A stretch of 64,000 nt of DNA, taken from assembly GCF_003326795.1 (NCBI RefSeq), contig NZ_JPWI01000001.1, forward strand, positions 434,001-498,000. Direction: 5' to 3'. Made by a program: the position numbers and the translations under genes. The notes under the pieces are model-generated. The model made no database searches and had not been told where the DNA came from. It was given only the letters and a program-made list of their open reading frames with translations. This stretch comes from Thalassospira profundimaris. Lineage in GTDB: Bacteria; Pseudomonadota; Alphaproteobacteria; Rhodospirillales; Thalassospiraceae. How positions within the stretch are numbered: the first letter of the stretch is position 1; each line of letters opens with the position of its first letter. Below, piece after piece: positions 46,814 to 55,965 of the stretch.

Positions 46814-47221
46814 ATGTTTGACACCAAAGTCGCGCTGGTCTTGCGCAACGATCTTGAAGCCTGGCAGTCGCTTAATGTCACGGCCTTTTTGATGAGCGGT
46901 ATTGTCGCCCAGACACCCGATATCATCGGCGAACCCTATATTGATGCGAAGCAGAATATTTATAATCCGCTGTCGCGACAACCGGCGATCGTGCTGGCCG
47001 CTGACGGGGCGACCATGGCCAAAATTCACCGCCGGGTGCTTGAACGTGGCGTGTGTGCATCAGCCTATATCGAAGAAATGTTTGCCACCGGTCACGACGC
47101 GGCCAACCGCGATGTATTTGCCAGCGTCGATCCCGAACAGGCGAAATTTGTCGGCATCGGTATTCACACCGACAAACGCATCGTCGACAAGATTACCAAA
47201 GGGGCCAGAATGCATCCGTGA
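46814..47221 (+). CDS. DUF2000 family protein
   Basis: 135 residues matching DUF2000, a PTH2-like alpha/beta fold of unknown function (MFDTKVALVLRNDLEAWQSLNVTAFLMSGI, then DAKQNIYNPLSRQPAIVLAAD and VCASAYIEEMFATGHDAANRDVF). Start choice: GGAGG ends at 46807, so the ATG at 46808 would have no spacer and the ATG at 46814 has six bases, which I prefer. It is divergent from the AraC regulator. Confidence 0.88.
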   Translation: MFDTKVALVLRNDLEAWQSLNVTAFLMSGIVAQTPDIIGEPYIDAKQNIYNPLSRQPAIVLAADGATMAKIHRRVLERGVCASAYIEEMFATGHDAANRDVFASVDPEQAKFVGIGIHTDKRIVDKITKGARMHP

Positions 47222-47257
47222 TCGCGACCGGTGATGTTTTGCCCAGGGATCGGGCGT

Positions 47258-47641
47258 CTAGGCCATCTGCCAGGCATTGCAAAGATGCTCGATCCGGGCA
47301 AAACCGCGCACAATCATCAGATCAAACCGCAAATCACCGCTATGTCCGATCTGACCGGCATAGCTTTCAAGTGCGCGCGCAATCCGGTTTTGCTGTTTGG
47401 GGCGCAAGGATCGAAGGGCGGTGTCGCGATCAGCACGGTTTTTGACCTCGACCGCGATCAGGACATTGCCGCGTTTGGCGATGATATCAATCTCGCCGAC
47501 CGGGCTTTGATGGCGGGTGGCAAGAATGCGGTATCCCTTAAGCCGCAACCAGAAGACACAAACGGCTTCTGCGCGCCGTCCGGCCTTTTCCGCCCGCTTG
47601 CGATGTGATGTCTGATCATGCAAGGGACGGGGATGTGGCAT
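47258..47641 (-). CDS. yraN: YraN/UPF0102 family protein
   Basis: 127 residues of the restriction-endonuclease-like fold: RAEKAGRRAEAVCVFWLRLKGYRILATR, then GEIDIIAKRGNVLIAVEVKNR with the conserved Glu-Asp and Glu-X-Lys catalytic-type residues. No enzyme activity is established. It starts two bases downstream of the rsmI stop and so forms an operon with it. Confidence 0.93.
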   Translation of the reverse strand: MPHPRPLHDQTSHRKRAEKAGRRAEAVCVFWLRLKGYRILATRHQSPVGEIDIIAKRGNVLIAVEVKNRADRDTALRSLRPKQQNRIARALESYAGQIGHSGDLRFDLMIVRGFARIEHLCNAWQMA

Positions 47642-47643
47642 GG

Positions 47644-48684
47644 CTAGTCCGCCTTGGCCAGTTCAAGCGCACGATTATAAAGATCGCGCTTCTTAAGGCC
47701 GGTTTCCCGGGCAAGGATATCGGCGGCATCCTTGGTCCGGTGGGTTTTGATCAGCTCAAGCAACCGGGCATCGATATCCTCGGCACTTGGTTCGTTGTCG
47801 CTCGCATCGGCAGGTCCGACAATAATCACGATCTCGCCCTTGGGGGCACCGGCCTCTTCATAATGGGCGGCCAGTTCATCAAGAGTGCCGTTACGGACTT
47901 CTTCAAACATCTTGGTCAGTTCGCGGGTGACGGCGGCCTCGCGCGTGCCGCCCAGCACGCTTGCCATATCGGCAAGGCTTGCGGCCAGACGTTTGGGGCT
48001 TTCAAGAAAGATCAGGCTGCCCGGAATGGCGGTAAAGCGTCCCAGTTCCTTTTGCCGGGCCATGGTTTTGGGCGGAAGGAAACCTGCATAAAAGAAATGA
48101 TCACTGGGAAGTCCCGACAGGATCAGGGCGACAATTGGCGATGACGCGCCGGGGGCTGCGGTAACGTTAAAGCCCTCGGCCTTGCAATCCCGCACCAGTT
48201 TGTAACCTGGATCATTGATCAGGGGTGTTCCGGCATCGGAAATAAGTGCCAGTCCCTGACCCTTGCCAAGGCGCTCCATGATTTCCGGACGCATCTTGGC
48301 GGCATTATGTTCGTGATAGGCGATTCGCTTGGTCTTGACCCCATAGCGCGACAGCAATTTTCCCGATGTGCGGGTATCCTCGCACAGAATAACATCAGCA
48401 CGTTTGAGGATTTCGAGTGCTCTGAACGTAATATCGCCCAAATTTCCGATTGGAGTAGCAACAAGATAAAGACCAGATGAAAGTGGCAAATGACTTTCAT
48501 CATGTTTACTTGCTTCGTCACGCGCATTACCCTGCGTGCGAAACGACTTATCGGGAGGTGAGAGTGGGTTGTCCGAAACGTCATCCGTCAGAGAATCGGA
48601 TGCAGAATGAGGCGCTGCCGCGTCAGGCGTTGCAGAATCTGAATCGGGGTTCGGCCTGGGGCCGGATTGCACGCCGGACGGCAT
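47644..48684 (-). CDS. rsmI: 16S rRNA (cytidine-1402 2'-O) methyltransferase RsmI
   Basis: Methylates the ribose of C1402 in 16S rRNA. The core (LYLVATPIGNLGDITFRALEILKRADVILCEDTRTSGKLLSRYGV, then ALISDAGTPLINDPGYKLV and the Gly-rich AAPGASSPIVALILSGL) is unmistakable. As drawn, 346 residues include a 65-residue Ser/Pro/Asp-rich extension. ATG 48684 has AGGA nine bases upstream. An internal TTG at 48489 (MPLSSGLYLVATP) gives a family-length protein and avoids overlap with the divergent lipoprotein gene. The start is unresolved. Confidence 0.92.
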   Translation of the reverse strand: MPSGVQSGPRPNPDSDSATPDAAAPHSASDSLTDDVSDNPLSPPDKSFRTQGNARDEASKHDESHLPLSSGLYLVATPIGNLGDITFRALEILKRADVILCEDTRTSGKLLSRYGVKTKRIAYHEHNAAKMRPEIMERLGKGQGLALISDAGTPLINDPGYKLVRDCKAEGFNVTAAPGASSPIVALILSGLPSDHFFYAGFLPPKTMARQKELGRFTAIPGSLIFLESPKRLAASLADMASVLGGTREAAVTRELTKMFEEVRNGTLDELAAHYEEAGAPKGEIVIIVGPADASDNEPSAEDIDARLLELIKTHRTKDAADILARETGLKKRDLYNRALELAKAD

Positions 48685-50048
48685 CTGTTGTTGTCCTCTC
48701 TATCGGGCTTGCCGCATGTAATGCGACCACGAGTATCACGGACCTGTTTGGTACGCAACGTGGTGCCCCGGTCGAAACGGCCAACCAGCCGTCGGTTGAT
48801 CCGACAAGCGCGCCTGATCAGGGCCTGATTCCGGATGCCAATCCATGGCCAAGCGATGCGGCCCTGCCCGAGGGCGAGGGGGTGCAGCTTCCGACCCTTT
48901 ATAATGATGATGCGGCGATGTTTGAAAAGCGCGTCGCACTTTTGTTGCCGCTTTCGGGGCAGCATGCCGATCTGGGTCGGGCGATGCGCCATGCGGCTGA
49001 ACTTGCGATGTTTGACATTGCCGGGGACGATTTTGTCCTGATGCCGATTGATACTGCCGGAACCTATCAGGGCGGGCAGAATGCGGCGCGTCAGGCGATT
49101 GATGCCGGTGCAAAAATGATCCTCGGTCCGCTGTTCTCCGAATCGGTTAGCGGGGCCAGTGAAGTTGCCAAAGCGGCCAATGTGCCGGTTATTGCCTTTT
49201 CCAATAATCGCCGGGTTGCCGAAAGCGGTGTCTGGGTCAGTGGTCTGATCCCCGAAGACCAGATTGCCCGTGCGGTGGGCTATGCCACCAGTCAGGGGCA
49301 TTTCCGGTTTGCGGCATTGCTGCCGCAAAATGACTATGGTCGCCAGATTGCCGGTGCGCTTAATGGAGTTGTGTCGCGGGTTGGCGGAACCCTTGGCCGG
49401 GTGGCGTTTTATCAGCCCGGTTCGGAAGGGTTGCAGCAAACCATCCGCGATTTTGCCAATTATGATGCCCGTCGTGCCAATCTGCGCGCCCACAAGGCCC
49501 AGCTTGAAGCCGATGGCAGTGCCGGGGCAAAGCGTGCCTTGCGCCGTCTGGAAGGGGTAGACACCTTTGGCGAACTTGATTTTGATGCCCTGATCCTGCC
49601 GGCGACCGGCGGGGATTTGCGCCAGGTATCAGCCCTTCTGGCCTATTTCGATATTGATCCGTCGGTGGTGCAGTTTATCGGGACCTTTGGCTGGAACGAT
49701 CCGGGTCTGTTTGCTGAGCCAGCCCTTAAGGGCGGGATTTTTGCCGCCCCCAACCCGGAAAACTGGACCCTGTTTGCCAGCCGGTTTGAACGGACATTTG
49801 GCAATCAGCCACCGCGTATCTCAAGCCTTGCCTATGACAGTGCGGCCTTGGCCGCCCTGATGGCGCGCGATGAAAACAACATGTCGCAAGACGCCCTGAC
49901 CAATCCAAACGGATTTGTCGGCGTTGATGGTATTTTCCGGCTAACCGCAGACGGCCAGTCCGAACGCGGCTATGCCATCATGCAAATCCAGCCCGATGGT
50001 GCCAAGGTGGTTGCCCCGGCCCCCGCGACCTTTGATCAGGTCTTCTGA
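48564..50048 (+). CDS. LpoA-like penicillin-binding protein activator lipoprotein
   Basis: 494 residues. The lipobox GLAAC (Cys52 in this numbering) lies after SVVVLSI. The mature protein has a Pro/Ser/Asp linker and a periplasmic-binding-protein fold (KRVALLLPLSGQHADLGRAMRHAAELAMFDIAGDDFVLMPIDT, RFAALLPQNDYGRQIAGALN, LALYDS-like SSLAYDSAALAALMA), like the LpoA C-terminal domain. GTG 48564 has GGGAGG five bases upstream; ATG 48600 (MQNEALPRQ) gives a more usual signal length. E. coli LpoA has an extra TPR domain that is missing here. Confidence 0.85.
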   Translation: MGCPKRHPSENRMQNEALPRQALQNLNRGSAWGRIARRTASVVVLSIGLAACNATTSITDLFGTQRGAPVETANQPSVDPTSAPDQGLIPDANPWPSDAALPEGEGVQLPTLYNDDAAMFEKRVALLLPLSGQHADLGRAMRHAAELAMFDIAGDDFVLMPIDTAGTYQGGQNAARQAIDAGAKMILGPLFSESVSGASEVAKAANVPVIAFSNNRRVAESGVWVSGLIPEDQIARAVGYATSQGHFRFAALLPQNDYGRQIAGALNGVVSRVGGTLGRVAFYQPGSEGLQQTIRDFANYDARRANLRAHKAQLEADGSAGAKRALRRLEGVDTFGELDFDALILPATGGDLRQVSALLAYFDIDPSVVQFIGTFGWNDPGLFAEPALKGGIFAAPNPENWTLFASRFERTFGNQPPRISSLAYDSAALAALMARDENNMSQDALTNPNGFVGVDGIFRLTADGQSERGYAIMQIQPDGAKVVAPAPATFDQVF

Positions 50049-50081
50049 TCCGTCATAAGCGCGATTGAAATTTGTGAAACC

Positions 50082-50116
50082 AAACGCCTGCCGAGTTAAG
50101 CCCCGGCAGGCGTTTT
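50082..50116. terminator. Bidirectional terminator spanning the nth stop codon
   Basis: AAACGCCTGCCG (50082-50093) pairs with CGGCAGGCGTTT (50104-50115), with a T tail on both strands. The nth stop (50098-50096) is in the loop, so the 3' arm-coding part of nth is also one arm of the terminator. Confidence 0.85.
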
Positions 50117-50749
50117 GTCTTTGAAATTGCACAGATCATTGACAATGCAGTCGCCACAGCGCGGCTTGCGTGCCTTGCAGATATAGCGCCCATGCAGGAT
50201 CAGCCAGTGATGGGCATGAGTCATGAAGCGCGATGGCACTTTCTTGAGCAGGGCCTTTTCCACGGCCAGAACGGTTTTGCCATTGGCCATGCCGGTCCGG
50301 TTGCCCAGACGGAAAATATGGGTATCAACCGCCATGGTATGTTCGCCCCAGGCGATATTGCGCACCACATTGGCGGTCTTGCGGCCGACACCGGGCAGTT
50401 CTTCAAGCGCTTCCTGATCGTTGGGGACAATGCCGCCATGCTTTTCGACAAGGATTCTGGCCGCTGCCATGACGTTTTTGGCCTTGCCGCGATAAAGCCC
50501 GATGGTCTTGATGTGATCAATCAGGGCTTCTTCACCGAGATCAAGCATATCCTGCGGGGTCGAGACGATCTGAAACAGCTTTTTGGTGGCCTTGTTGACA
50601 CCGACATCGGTCGCCTGAGCCGAAAGGGCAACCGCAACCAGAAGCGTATAGGGATTGGTGTAATCAAGCTCGCCTTTGGGTTCCGGGTCGGCATCAGACA
50701 GACGCTGGAAAAATTCTTCGATGGCGGCTTTGTTCATCGGGCGGGCCAT
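50096..50749 (-). CDS. nth: Endonuclease III
   Basis: DNA glycosylase/AP lyase for oxidised pyrimidines. The 217 residues show LSAQATDVGVNKATKKLF, the helix-hairpin-helix ELPGVGRKTANVV with catalytic Lys, VDTHIFRLGNRTG with catalytic Asp, and the 4Fe-4S ligands C-X6-C-X2-C-X5-C in CKARKPRCGDCIVNDLC. It is convergent with the LpoA-like gene. Confidence 0.97.
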   Translation of the reverse strand: MARPMNKAAIEEFFQRLSDADPEPKGELDYTNPYTLLVAVALSAQATDVGVNKATKKLFQIVSTPQDMLDLGEEALIDHIKTIGLYRGKAKNVMAAARILVEKHGGIVPNDQEALEELPGVGRKTANVVRNIAWGEHTMAVDTHIFRLGNRTGMANGKTVLAVEKALLKKVPSRFMTHAHHWLILHGRYICKARKPRCGDCIVNDLCNFKDKTPAGA

Positions 50750-50764
50750 TCGAACATCCTTTTG

Positions 50765-51712
50765 TTATCGGTTGCTTATGTGCTGCGGGAATCTGATGCT
50801 GGTGGTTCTGCGAAATGTCTCACAACTTGCAAAAACCAGTTTTTCGGGGTTCGAAGTATTGAAACCGCACTTGGCCAGAATGTAGTTCAGGAACTCGATT
50901 GAAAATATCGACTTCTTTTCCTGCCGCTTTGCCCAACGCCATGCCCGGCTTGTAGCCCGCTGCAATAGCTTCTTGCGAATGCCGACCGGTAAGTCAGGGA
51001 AGTCGGCAATAAAATGACCCAGAGCCATGTTGAGATCATGCAGCACCTGTGCACCGGCACCAAAACCTGACACACGGCTTGCAGATTCCTTTGGTGCATA
51101 TGCCAGAACAACGGGAACTTGCACAAAGTTAGTGATGCGTGACATGCGAAGGCAGAATGAATAGTCCTGAATGAAAAATCGGCTGTCACATCCTCCAACA
51201 TCCTTGGCCAGAGCAGTGTTTACAAGCACACAGCTGAGGTTGAAGCGTGCCTTCTCGACCATCATGCTTAGGGCATTTGGTAATTTCTCAATGTCGTATG
51301 AGGTCAGATTTGCCGACGGGGTCTGATAGATTTCCGAAGTGGCATCGACTTCCTTGATCAATGAATGTGCCAGTCCATAACCCGTCTCCTTCAGTGCTTT
51401 CATAAGGAGCTCTGTGGAATTCGGGCACAATACATCATCACCATCGACGAATTTGATGAAGTCGCCAGTCGCGGCCTCTATTCCGGTATTTGTGGCAACT
51501 GCAGGTCCTGAATTTTCGATCGTAATGATTTTGATGATGGCGTGCTTTGCAGCATATGTTTCAATCAGTGGCAATGTCTGGTCGGTGGAGCCATCGTTCA
51601 CCAGTATGATTTCGCGCTCGAAGTCCCCGGTTTGCGCCAGAACAGAGTCCAGAACCGGGCGAATGAACGCTTCTTTGTTATAGAGTGTGATAATATAGCT
51701 AACTTTGGTCAT
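50765..51712 (-). CDS. Family 2 glycosyltransferase
   Basis: 315 residues: KVSYIITLYNKEAFIRPVLDSVLAQTGDFEREIILVNDGSTDQT (GT-A N-terminus, with the NDGS nucleotide-binding motif) and the DXD-type KFVDGDDVL. The C-terminal third is basic and has no recognised family (RATSRAWRWAKRQEKKSIFSIEFLNYILAKCGF). No span is visible. The ATG at 51712 lacks a strong ribosome site. Base use looks slightly more AT-rich than nth. It is an isolated gene; the acceptor is unknown. Confidence 0.85.
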   Translation of the reverse strand: MTKVSYIITLYNKEAFIRPVLDSVLAQTGDFEREIILVNDGSTDQTLPLIETYAAKHAIIKIITIENSGPAVATNTGIEAATGDFIKFVDGDDVLCPNSTELLMKALKETGYGLAHSLIKEVDATSEIYQTPSANLTSYDIEKLPNALSMMVEKARFNLSCVLVNTALAKDVGGCDSRFFIQDYSFCLRMSRITNFVQVPVVLAYAPKESASRVSGFGAGAQVLHDLNMALGHFIADFPDLPVGIRKKLLQRATSRAWRWAKRQEKKSIFSIEFLNYILAKCGFNTSNPEKLVFASCETFRRTTSIRFPQHISNR

Positions 51713-51845
51713 GGTTCTCGCCGCGAAACTGGATAAGTAGGTCGTCAATCTAGCGACTGGCTGAGTAATATAAAAGATATTGCACGCCAATTTGTCGAAC
51801 TGCGTCCAATTTGAAAAATGTTACGCCTCAGTGTTGGGAAGTGAA

Positions 51846-52355
51846 ATGGCATCAGTCCCACGCAGTGCTAAACCCCTTTATCGGGTCGATCTTTTTCCGC
51901 CCCGGTCGCTGTCGCGCCGGGCTGCGCGCAATATCATCCTGATCGTGGCGGCTTTCACCACAAGTATGGGGCTTGTTTTCTGGTCGGTGGGGGCCTGGCC
52001 GGTGATCGGGTTTCTGGGTGTCGATGTTTTGTTGCTGTCGCTGGCCTTTCATTTCAGTTTCCGGTCCGCCCGTCAGGAAGAACGCATCGAACTGCGTGAT
52101 GGCAACCTTCGGGTGACCCGCATTTCGGTGCATGGCGAGCGCCAGGAATTTGACTTTCAGCCCTATTGGCTGCGCGTGATTCTTGAACGTGGCGAAGATG
52201 ATCAATGCGCGCTGTTTTTACGAACCCATGGCAAAAGTCTTGAAATTGCGGGTTTTCTGGGGGCCGATGAAAAGGCCGATCTGGCGCAAAAGCTTGAGAC
52301 GGTATTGCGTCATACCCGTTGTAATCCTGCCGATATTTCGGTTAGGGCACCGTGA
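51846..52355 (+). CDS. DUF2244 family membrane protein
   Basis: 169 residues. Two adjacent spans (about 27-48 and 52-71; IILIVAAFTTSMGLVFW and VIGFLGVDVLLLSLAFHF) precede a small cytoplasmic or periplasmic beta domain (RIELRDGNLRVTRISVHGERQEFDFQPYWLRVILERG). This is the DUF2244 layout; function unknown. ATG 51846 follows GGGAAGTGAA; the longer frame from 51780 is rejected. It is divergent from the glycosyltransferase gene. Confidence 0.88.
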   Translation: MASVPRSAKPLYRVDLFPPRSLSRRAARNIILIVAAFTTSMGLVFWSVGAWPVIGFLGVDVLLLSLAFHFSFRSARQEERIELRDGNLRVTRISVHGERQEFDFQPYWLRVILERGEDDQCALFLRTHGKSLEIAGFLGADEKADLAQKLETVLRHTRCNPADISVRAP

Positions 52356-52682
52356 TTTGACGGATTTGCAATCCGGTTATGATCGATTTGAAAAGCGCGC
52401 TTTGGGGGCTCAAAACAGGGGCGAAATTGCCAGATTTGCGTGGTGATCCTGGTGATATTGCCCGTCATTGGATAAAAATTGCACTTTGAATGCCAAAAAC
52501 AGCCAAGATTCCCCTCTTTGACCGCTTGCGACTTTGTGGGGACTTTCATATATAGGTGCGCGGGGTCATGAAGAGACCCCAGAAAAATTACGTGTATTAC
52601 AACCATTGGTCCCAGGAGGTCCTGCGCGGCGCTTCAGATCGGAGGCTGCGGGACGGACCGGCCGCTAAAAGAGGAACTTACT
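52356..52682. other. dnaK upstream region
   Basis: 327 bases containing the heat-shock-like promoter (52525-52553) and a leader of about 120 bases. The leader has a GGGGTC/GACCCC hairpin (52562-52580) and GC-rich complementary segments (about 52610-52670). No CIRCE element is present. Confidence 0.6.
52525..52553 (+). promoter_or_regulatory. Heat-shock (RpoH-type) promoter of dnaK
   Basis: CTTGCGA (52525-52531) and CATATAT (52547-52553) with 18 bases between CTTG and the -10 approximate the alphaproteobacterial sigma32 consensus (CTTG ... CYTATNT), with one mismatch at Y. The same bases also read as a weak sigma70 promoter (TTGCGA-N17-TATATA). Confidence 0.6.
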
Positions 52683-54596
52683 ATGGGCAAAATTATTGGT
52701 ATCGACCTTGGCACCACAAACTCGTGCGTTGCAGTCATGGATGGCAAAGAAGGCCGCGTGATTGAAAACAGCGAAGGTGCCCGTACCACCCCGTCAATGG
52801 TCGCTTTCACCGATGATGGTGAGCGCCTTGTCGGTCAGCCGGCGAAACGCCAGGCTGTCACCAACCCGGAAAACACCCTGTTTGCGATCAAACGTCTGAT
52901 CGGTCGTCGTTACGGTGACCCGGAAGTCGAAAAAGACAAAGACCTCGTCCCGTACAAAATCGTTGCTGGCGAAAACGGTGACGCATGGGTTGAAGTCAAC
53001 GGCGAGAAAATGGCCCCGAGCCAGATCGCAGCCATGGTTCTTCAGAAAATGAAGGAAACCGCAGAAGCCCATCTGGGTGAGCCGGTAACCGAAGCCGTGA
53101 TTACCGTTCCGGCATATTTCAACGATTCCCAGCGCCAGGCGACCAAAGACGCCGGCAAGATTGCGGGTCTTGAAGTCAAACGTATCATCAACGAGCCGAC
53201 CGCAGCAGCGCTTGCTTATGGCCTTGATAAGAAAGACGGTGGCACCGTGGTTGTTTATGACCTTGGTGGTGGTACCTTCGACGTGTCGGTTCTCGAAATC
53301 GGCGATGGCGTTTTTGAAGTTAAATCGACCAACGGTGATACCTTCCTTGGTGGTGAAGACTTCGACAAACAGATCATTGATTACCTTGCTGACGAGTTCA
53401 AAAAAGAACAGCAGATCGACCTGCGCAAAGACCGTCTTGCCCTGCAGCGTCTGAAAGAAGCTGCGGAGAAAGCCAAGATCGAGCTTTCCTCGTCGATGCA
53501 GACCGATGTCAACCTGCCGTTCATCACCGCTGATGCATCGGGTCCGAAACACCTCAACATCAAGCTGTCGCGTGCGAAGCTTGAAGGTCTGGTGGGTGAT
53601 CTGATCGAACGCACCATGACCCCGTGTAAGGCCGCGCTTAAGGATGCCGGAATTACCGCAGGTGAAATCGACGACGTTATTCTGGTCGGCGGCATGACCC
53701 GTATGCCGAAGGTTCAGGAACGCGTTAAAGAGTTCTTTGGTCGTGAGCCGCACAAGGGTGTGAACCCGGATGAAGTTGTTGCCCTTGGTGCAGCAATTCA
53801 GGGTGGTGTTCTTCAGGGCGACGTCAAAGACGTTCTCCTGCTTGACGTGACCCCGCTGTCGCTTGGTATCGAAACGCTTGGCGGTGTCTTCACCCGCCTG
53901 ATCGACCGTAACACCACGATCCCGACCCGCAAGTCGCAGACCTTCTCGACCGCTGAAGATAACCAGACGGCCGTGACGATCCGCGTCTTCCAGGGTGAAC
54001 GTGAAATGGCTGCCGATAACAAGATGCTTGGCCAGTTTGATCTGGTTGGTATCCCGCCGGCACCGCGTGGCGTTCCGCAGATCGAAGTGACCTTTGACAT
54101 TGATGCCAACGGTATCGTCAATGTGTCTGCCAAAGACAAGGCGACCAACAAGGAACAGCAGATCCGCATCCAGGCATCTGGTGGTCTTTCGGACGACGAA
54201 ATCGAAAACATGGTCAAGGACGCGGAAAGCAACGCCGAAGCTGATAAAAAGCGCAAGGCACTTGTCGAAGCACGCAACCAGGCCGAAGCCGTCATTCACG
54301 CCACCGAGAAGAACCTTTCGGAGCATGGTGACAAGGTTGACGATGCAACCAAATCGGAAATCGAAAACGCCCTTTCGGCTCTGAAAGATGCCAAGGACGG
54401 TGAAGATGCCGACGCCATCAACGCCAAGGTCAACGAACTTCAGCAGGCTGCAATGAAACTTGGCGAAGCCATGTATCAGGCACAGCAGGCCGAAGAAGGT
54501 GCCGAAGGCGATGCCGGTGCATCTGCTTCGCAGGCCGATGACGGTGTTGTTGATGCCGACTTCGAAGAAGTCGATGACAACAAAAAAGACAAGTAA
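52683..54596 (+). CDS. dnaK: Hsp70 chaperone DnaK
   Basis: Folds and protects proteins with DnaJ and GrpE. The 637 residues start [21 protein letters not shown] and have the ATPase motifs ([30 protein letters not shown]), the linker [19 protein letters not shown], the substrate domain and an acidic C-terminus ending in [14 protein letters not shown], the usual EEVD-like tail. ATG 52683 follows AGAGGAA. It precedes dnaJ by 104 bases with two hairpins between. Confidence 0.99.
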   Translation: MGKIIGIDLGTTNSCVAVMDGKEGRVIENSEGARTTPSMVAFTDDGERLVGQPAKRQAVTNPENTLFAIKRLIGRRYGDPEVEKDKDLVPYKIVAGENGDAWVEVNGEKMAPSQIAAMVLQKMKETAEAHLGEPVTEAVITVPAYFNDSQRQATKDAGKIAGLEVKRIINEPTAAALAYGLDKKDGGTVVVYDLGGGTFDVSVLEIGDGVFEVKSTNGDTFLGGEDFDKQIIDYLADEFKKEQQIDLRKDRLALQRLKEAAEKAKIELSSSMQTDVNLPFITADASGPKHLNIKLSRAKLEGLVGDLIERTMTPCKAALKDAGITAGEIDDVILVGGMTRMPKVQERVKEFFGREPHKGVNPDEVVALGAAIQGGVLQGDVKDVLLLDVTPLSLGIETLGGVFTRLIDRNTTIPTRKSQTFSTAEDNQTAVTIRVFQGEREMAADNKMLGQFDLVGIPPAPRGVPQIEVTFDIDANGIVNVSAKDKATNKEQQIRIQASGGLSDDEIENMVKDAESNAEADKKRKALVEARNQAEAVIHATEKNLSEHGDKVDDATKSEIENALSALKDAKDGEDADAINAKVNELQQAAMKLGEAMYQAQQAEEGAEGDAGASASQADDGVVDADFEEVDDNKKDK

Positions 54597-54615
54597 GACG
54601 ACCGCAGAGGTCGTC
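54597..54615 (+). repeat. Hairpin directly after the dnaK stop
   Basis: GACGACC (54597-54603) and GGTCGTC (54609-54615) pair perfectly around GCAGA. It begins on the first base after the stop codon. Confidence 0.6.
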
Positions 54616-54640
54616 TTGAACGACGCCCTGTAAAGAAAAA

Positions 54641-54681
54641 TCGGGCCGTTCCGGACGCAAAGGATTGCGGGAACGGCCCGA
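54641..54681 (+). repeat. Strong intercistronic hairpin between dnaK and dnaJ
   Basis: TCGGGCCGTTCC (54641-54652) and GGAACGGCCCGA (54670-54681) pair perfectly over 12 bp. Inside, CGCAA (54656-54660) pairs with TTGCG (54665-54669) around AGGA. It ends 19 bases before the dnaJ start, close to the ribosome site. No T run follows, so attenuation or processing, not full termination, is likely. Confidence 0.75.
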
Positions 54682-54700
54682 CCGTATTTCGGAGTTACAG

Positions 54701-55834
54701 ATGGCGAAAGAAGATTTTTACGAGCTGTTGGGTGTCGCCAAAGGGGCGAGCGCAGCCGAGCTGAAAAGCGCCTATCGTAAAAAAGCGATGCAGTATCACC
54801 CGGACAAGAACCCGGGCGATGCCGAAGCCGAAGTAAAATTCAAACAGGTCAACGAAGCCTACGAAGTCCTCAAGGACGACGAAAAACGTGCAGCCTATGA
54901 CCGTTTCGGTCACGCAGCCTTTGAACAGGGCGGCCCCGGTGGCGGTGGCGGCTTTGGTGGTGGTTTCGGTGGCGGCGGTTTTGCCGACGTCTTTGACGAG
55001 ATCTTTGGGGCCATGGGCGGCGGACGTCGCGGCGGCGGATCGTCGCGCGGGGCGGACCTGCGCTATAATATGGCGATCACGCTCGAAGAAGCGTTCGAAG
55101 GCAAAAAGGCCGAGATCACCATTCCCGGATCGGTATCCTGTGAAGAATGTGACGGCACCGGTGCCGAAGCAGGATCACAGCCGGTCAATTGCCCGACCTG
55201 TAATGGTCATGGCAAGGTCCGCGCGCAGCAGGGCTTCTTTACCATTGAACGCACCTGCCCGAGCTGTCATGGCAAAGGCAAGATCATCAAGAATCCGTGC
55301 AAATCCTGTCACGGTGTTGGTCGCGTCGAAAAGGAAAAGACCCTTCAGGTTACCATTCCGGCCGGTGTCGAGGATGGCACACGCATCCGTCTGGCAGGCG
55401 AAGGCGAAGCAGGGACCAACGGGGCACCTCCGGGTGATCTCTATATCTTCCTTGATATCGCCCATCATCGCTTCTTCCAGCGCGAAAGTGCGAACCTCTA
55501 TTGCCGGATCCCGATCCCGATGAGCAAGGCGGCCCTTGGCGGAACCATTGAAGTTCCGACGATCGAGGGCACGCGCACCCGGATCAATATCCCGGCCGGG
55601 ACGCAATCGGGCCAGCAGCTTCGTCTGCGCGGCAAGGGCATGACCATCCTGCGGTCGCAGGCCCGTGGTGACATGTTTGTTGAAATCAGTGTCGAAACGC
55701 CGGTCAATCTGACAGAACGTCAGAAAGAACTGCTTGAGGAATTCGACGAGATTTCCCGAGAAGAAGGCTCAAGCCCGGAAAGCGAAGGCTTCTTTTCCAA
55801 GATGAAGGAAATCTGGAAAGACCTGACCGACTAG
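54701..55834 (+). CDS. dnaJ: Hsp40 co-chaperone DnaJ
   Basis: Delivers substrates to DnaK and stimulates its ATPase. The 377 residues have the J domain (1-70, HPD within QYHPDKNPG), a Gly/Phe-rich linker (about 75-115), four CxxCxGxG zinc repeats ([32 protein letters not shown]) and the C-terminal substrate domain. ATG 54701 has GGAG six bases upstream; the frame from 54665 is an extension into the hairpin. Confidence 0.98.
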   Translation: MAKEDFYELLGVAKGASAAELKSAYRKKAMQYHPDKNPGDAEAEVKFKQVNEAYEVLKDDEKRAAYDRFGHAAFEQGGPGGGGGFGGGFGGGGFADVFDEIFGAMGGGRRGGGSSRGADLRYNMAITLEEAFEGKKAEITIPGSVSCEECDGTGAEAGSQPVNCPTCNGHGKVRAQQGFFTIERTCPSCHGKGKIIKNPCKSCHGVGRVEKEKTLQVTIPAGVEDGTRIRLAGEGEAGTNGAPPGDLYIFLDIAHHRFFQRESANLYCRIPIPMSKAALGGTIEVPTIEGTRTRINIPAGTQSGQQLRLRGKGMTILRSQARGDMFVEISVETPVNLTERQKELLEEFDEISREEGSSPESEGFFSKMKEIWKDLTD

Positions 55835-55867
55835 GTCCTGTTGTCGTTTTTCCACCTGAAATTCAGG

Positions 55868-55894
55868 ACCCCCGGCAGACCCGCCGGGGGTTTT
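55868..55894 (+). terminator. Terminator after dnaJ
   Basis: ACCCCCGGC (55868-55876) pairs with GCCGGGGGT (55883-55891), followed by TTTTGTTTTG. Confidence 0.92.
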
Positions 55895-55965
55895 GTTTTG
55901 CGCGACCCGGGGCTTGTGCTAAAGCAGGGTCATGAATTGCAAGCTTTGTGACTAGGAGACCGGAA

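Noticed and set aside
52794..54326. 510-residue open frame opposite dnaK
   Set aside because: Antisense shadow of dnaK; no domain and no start signal.
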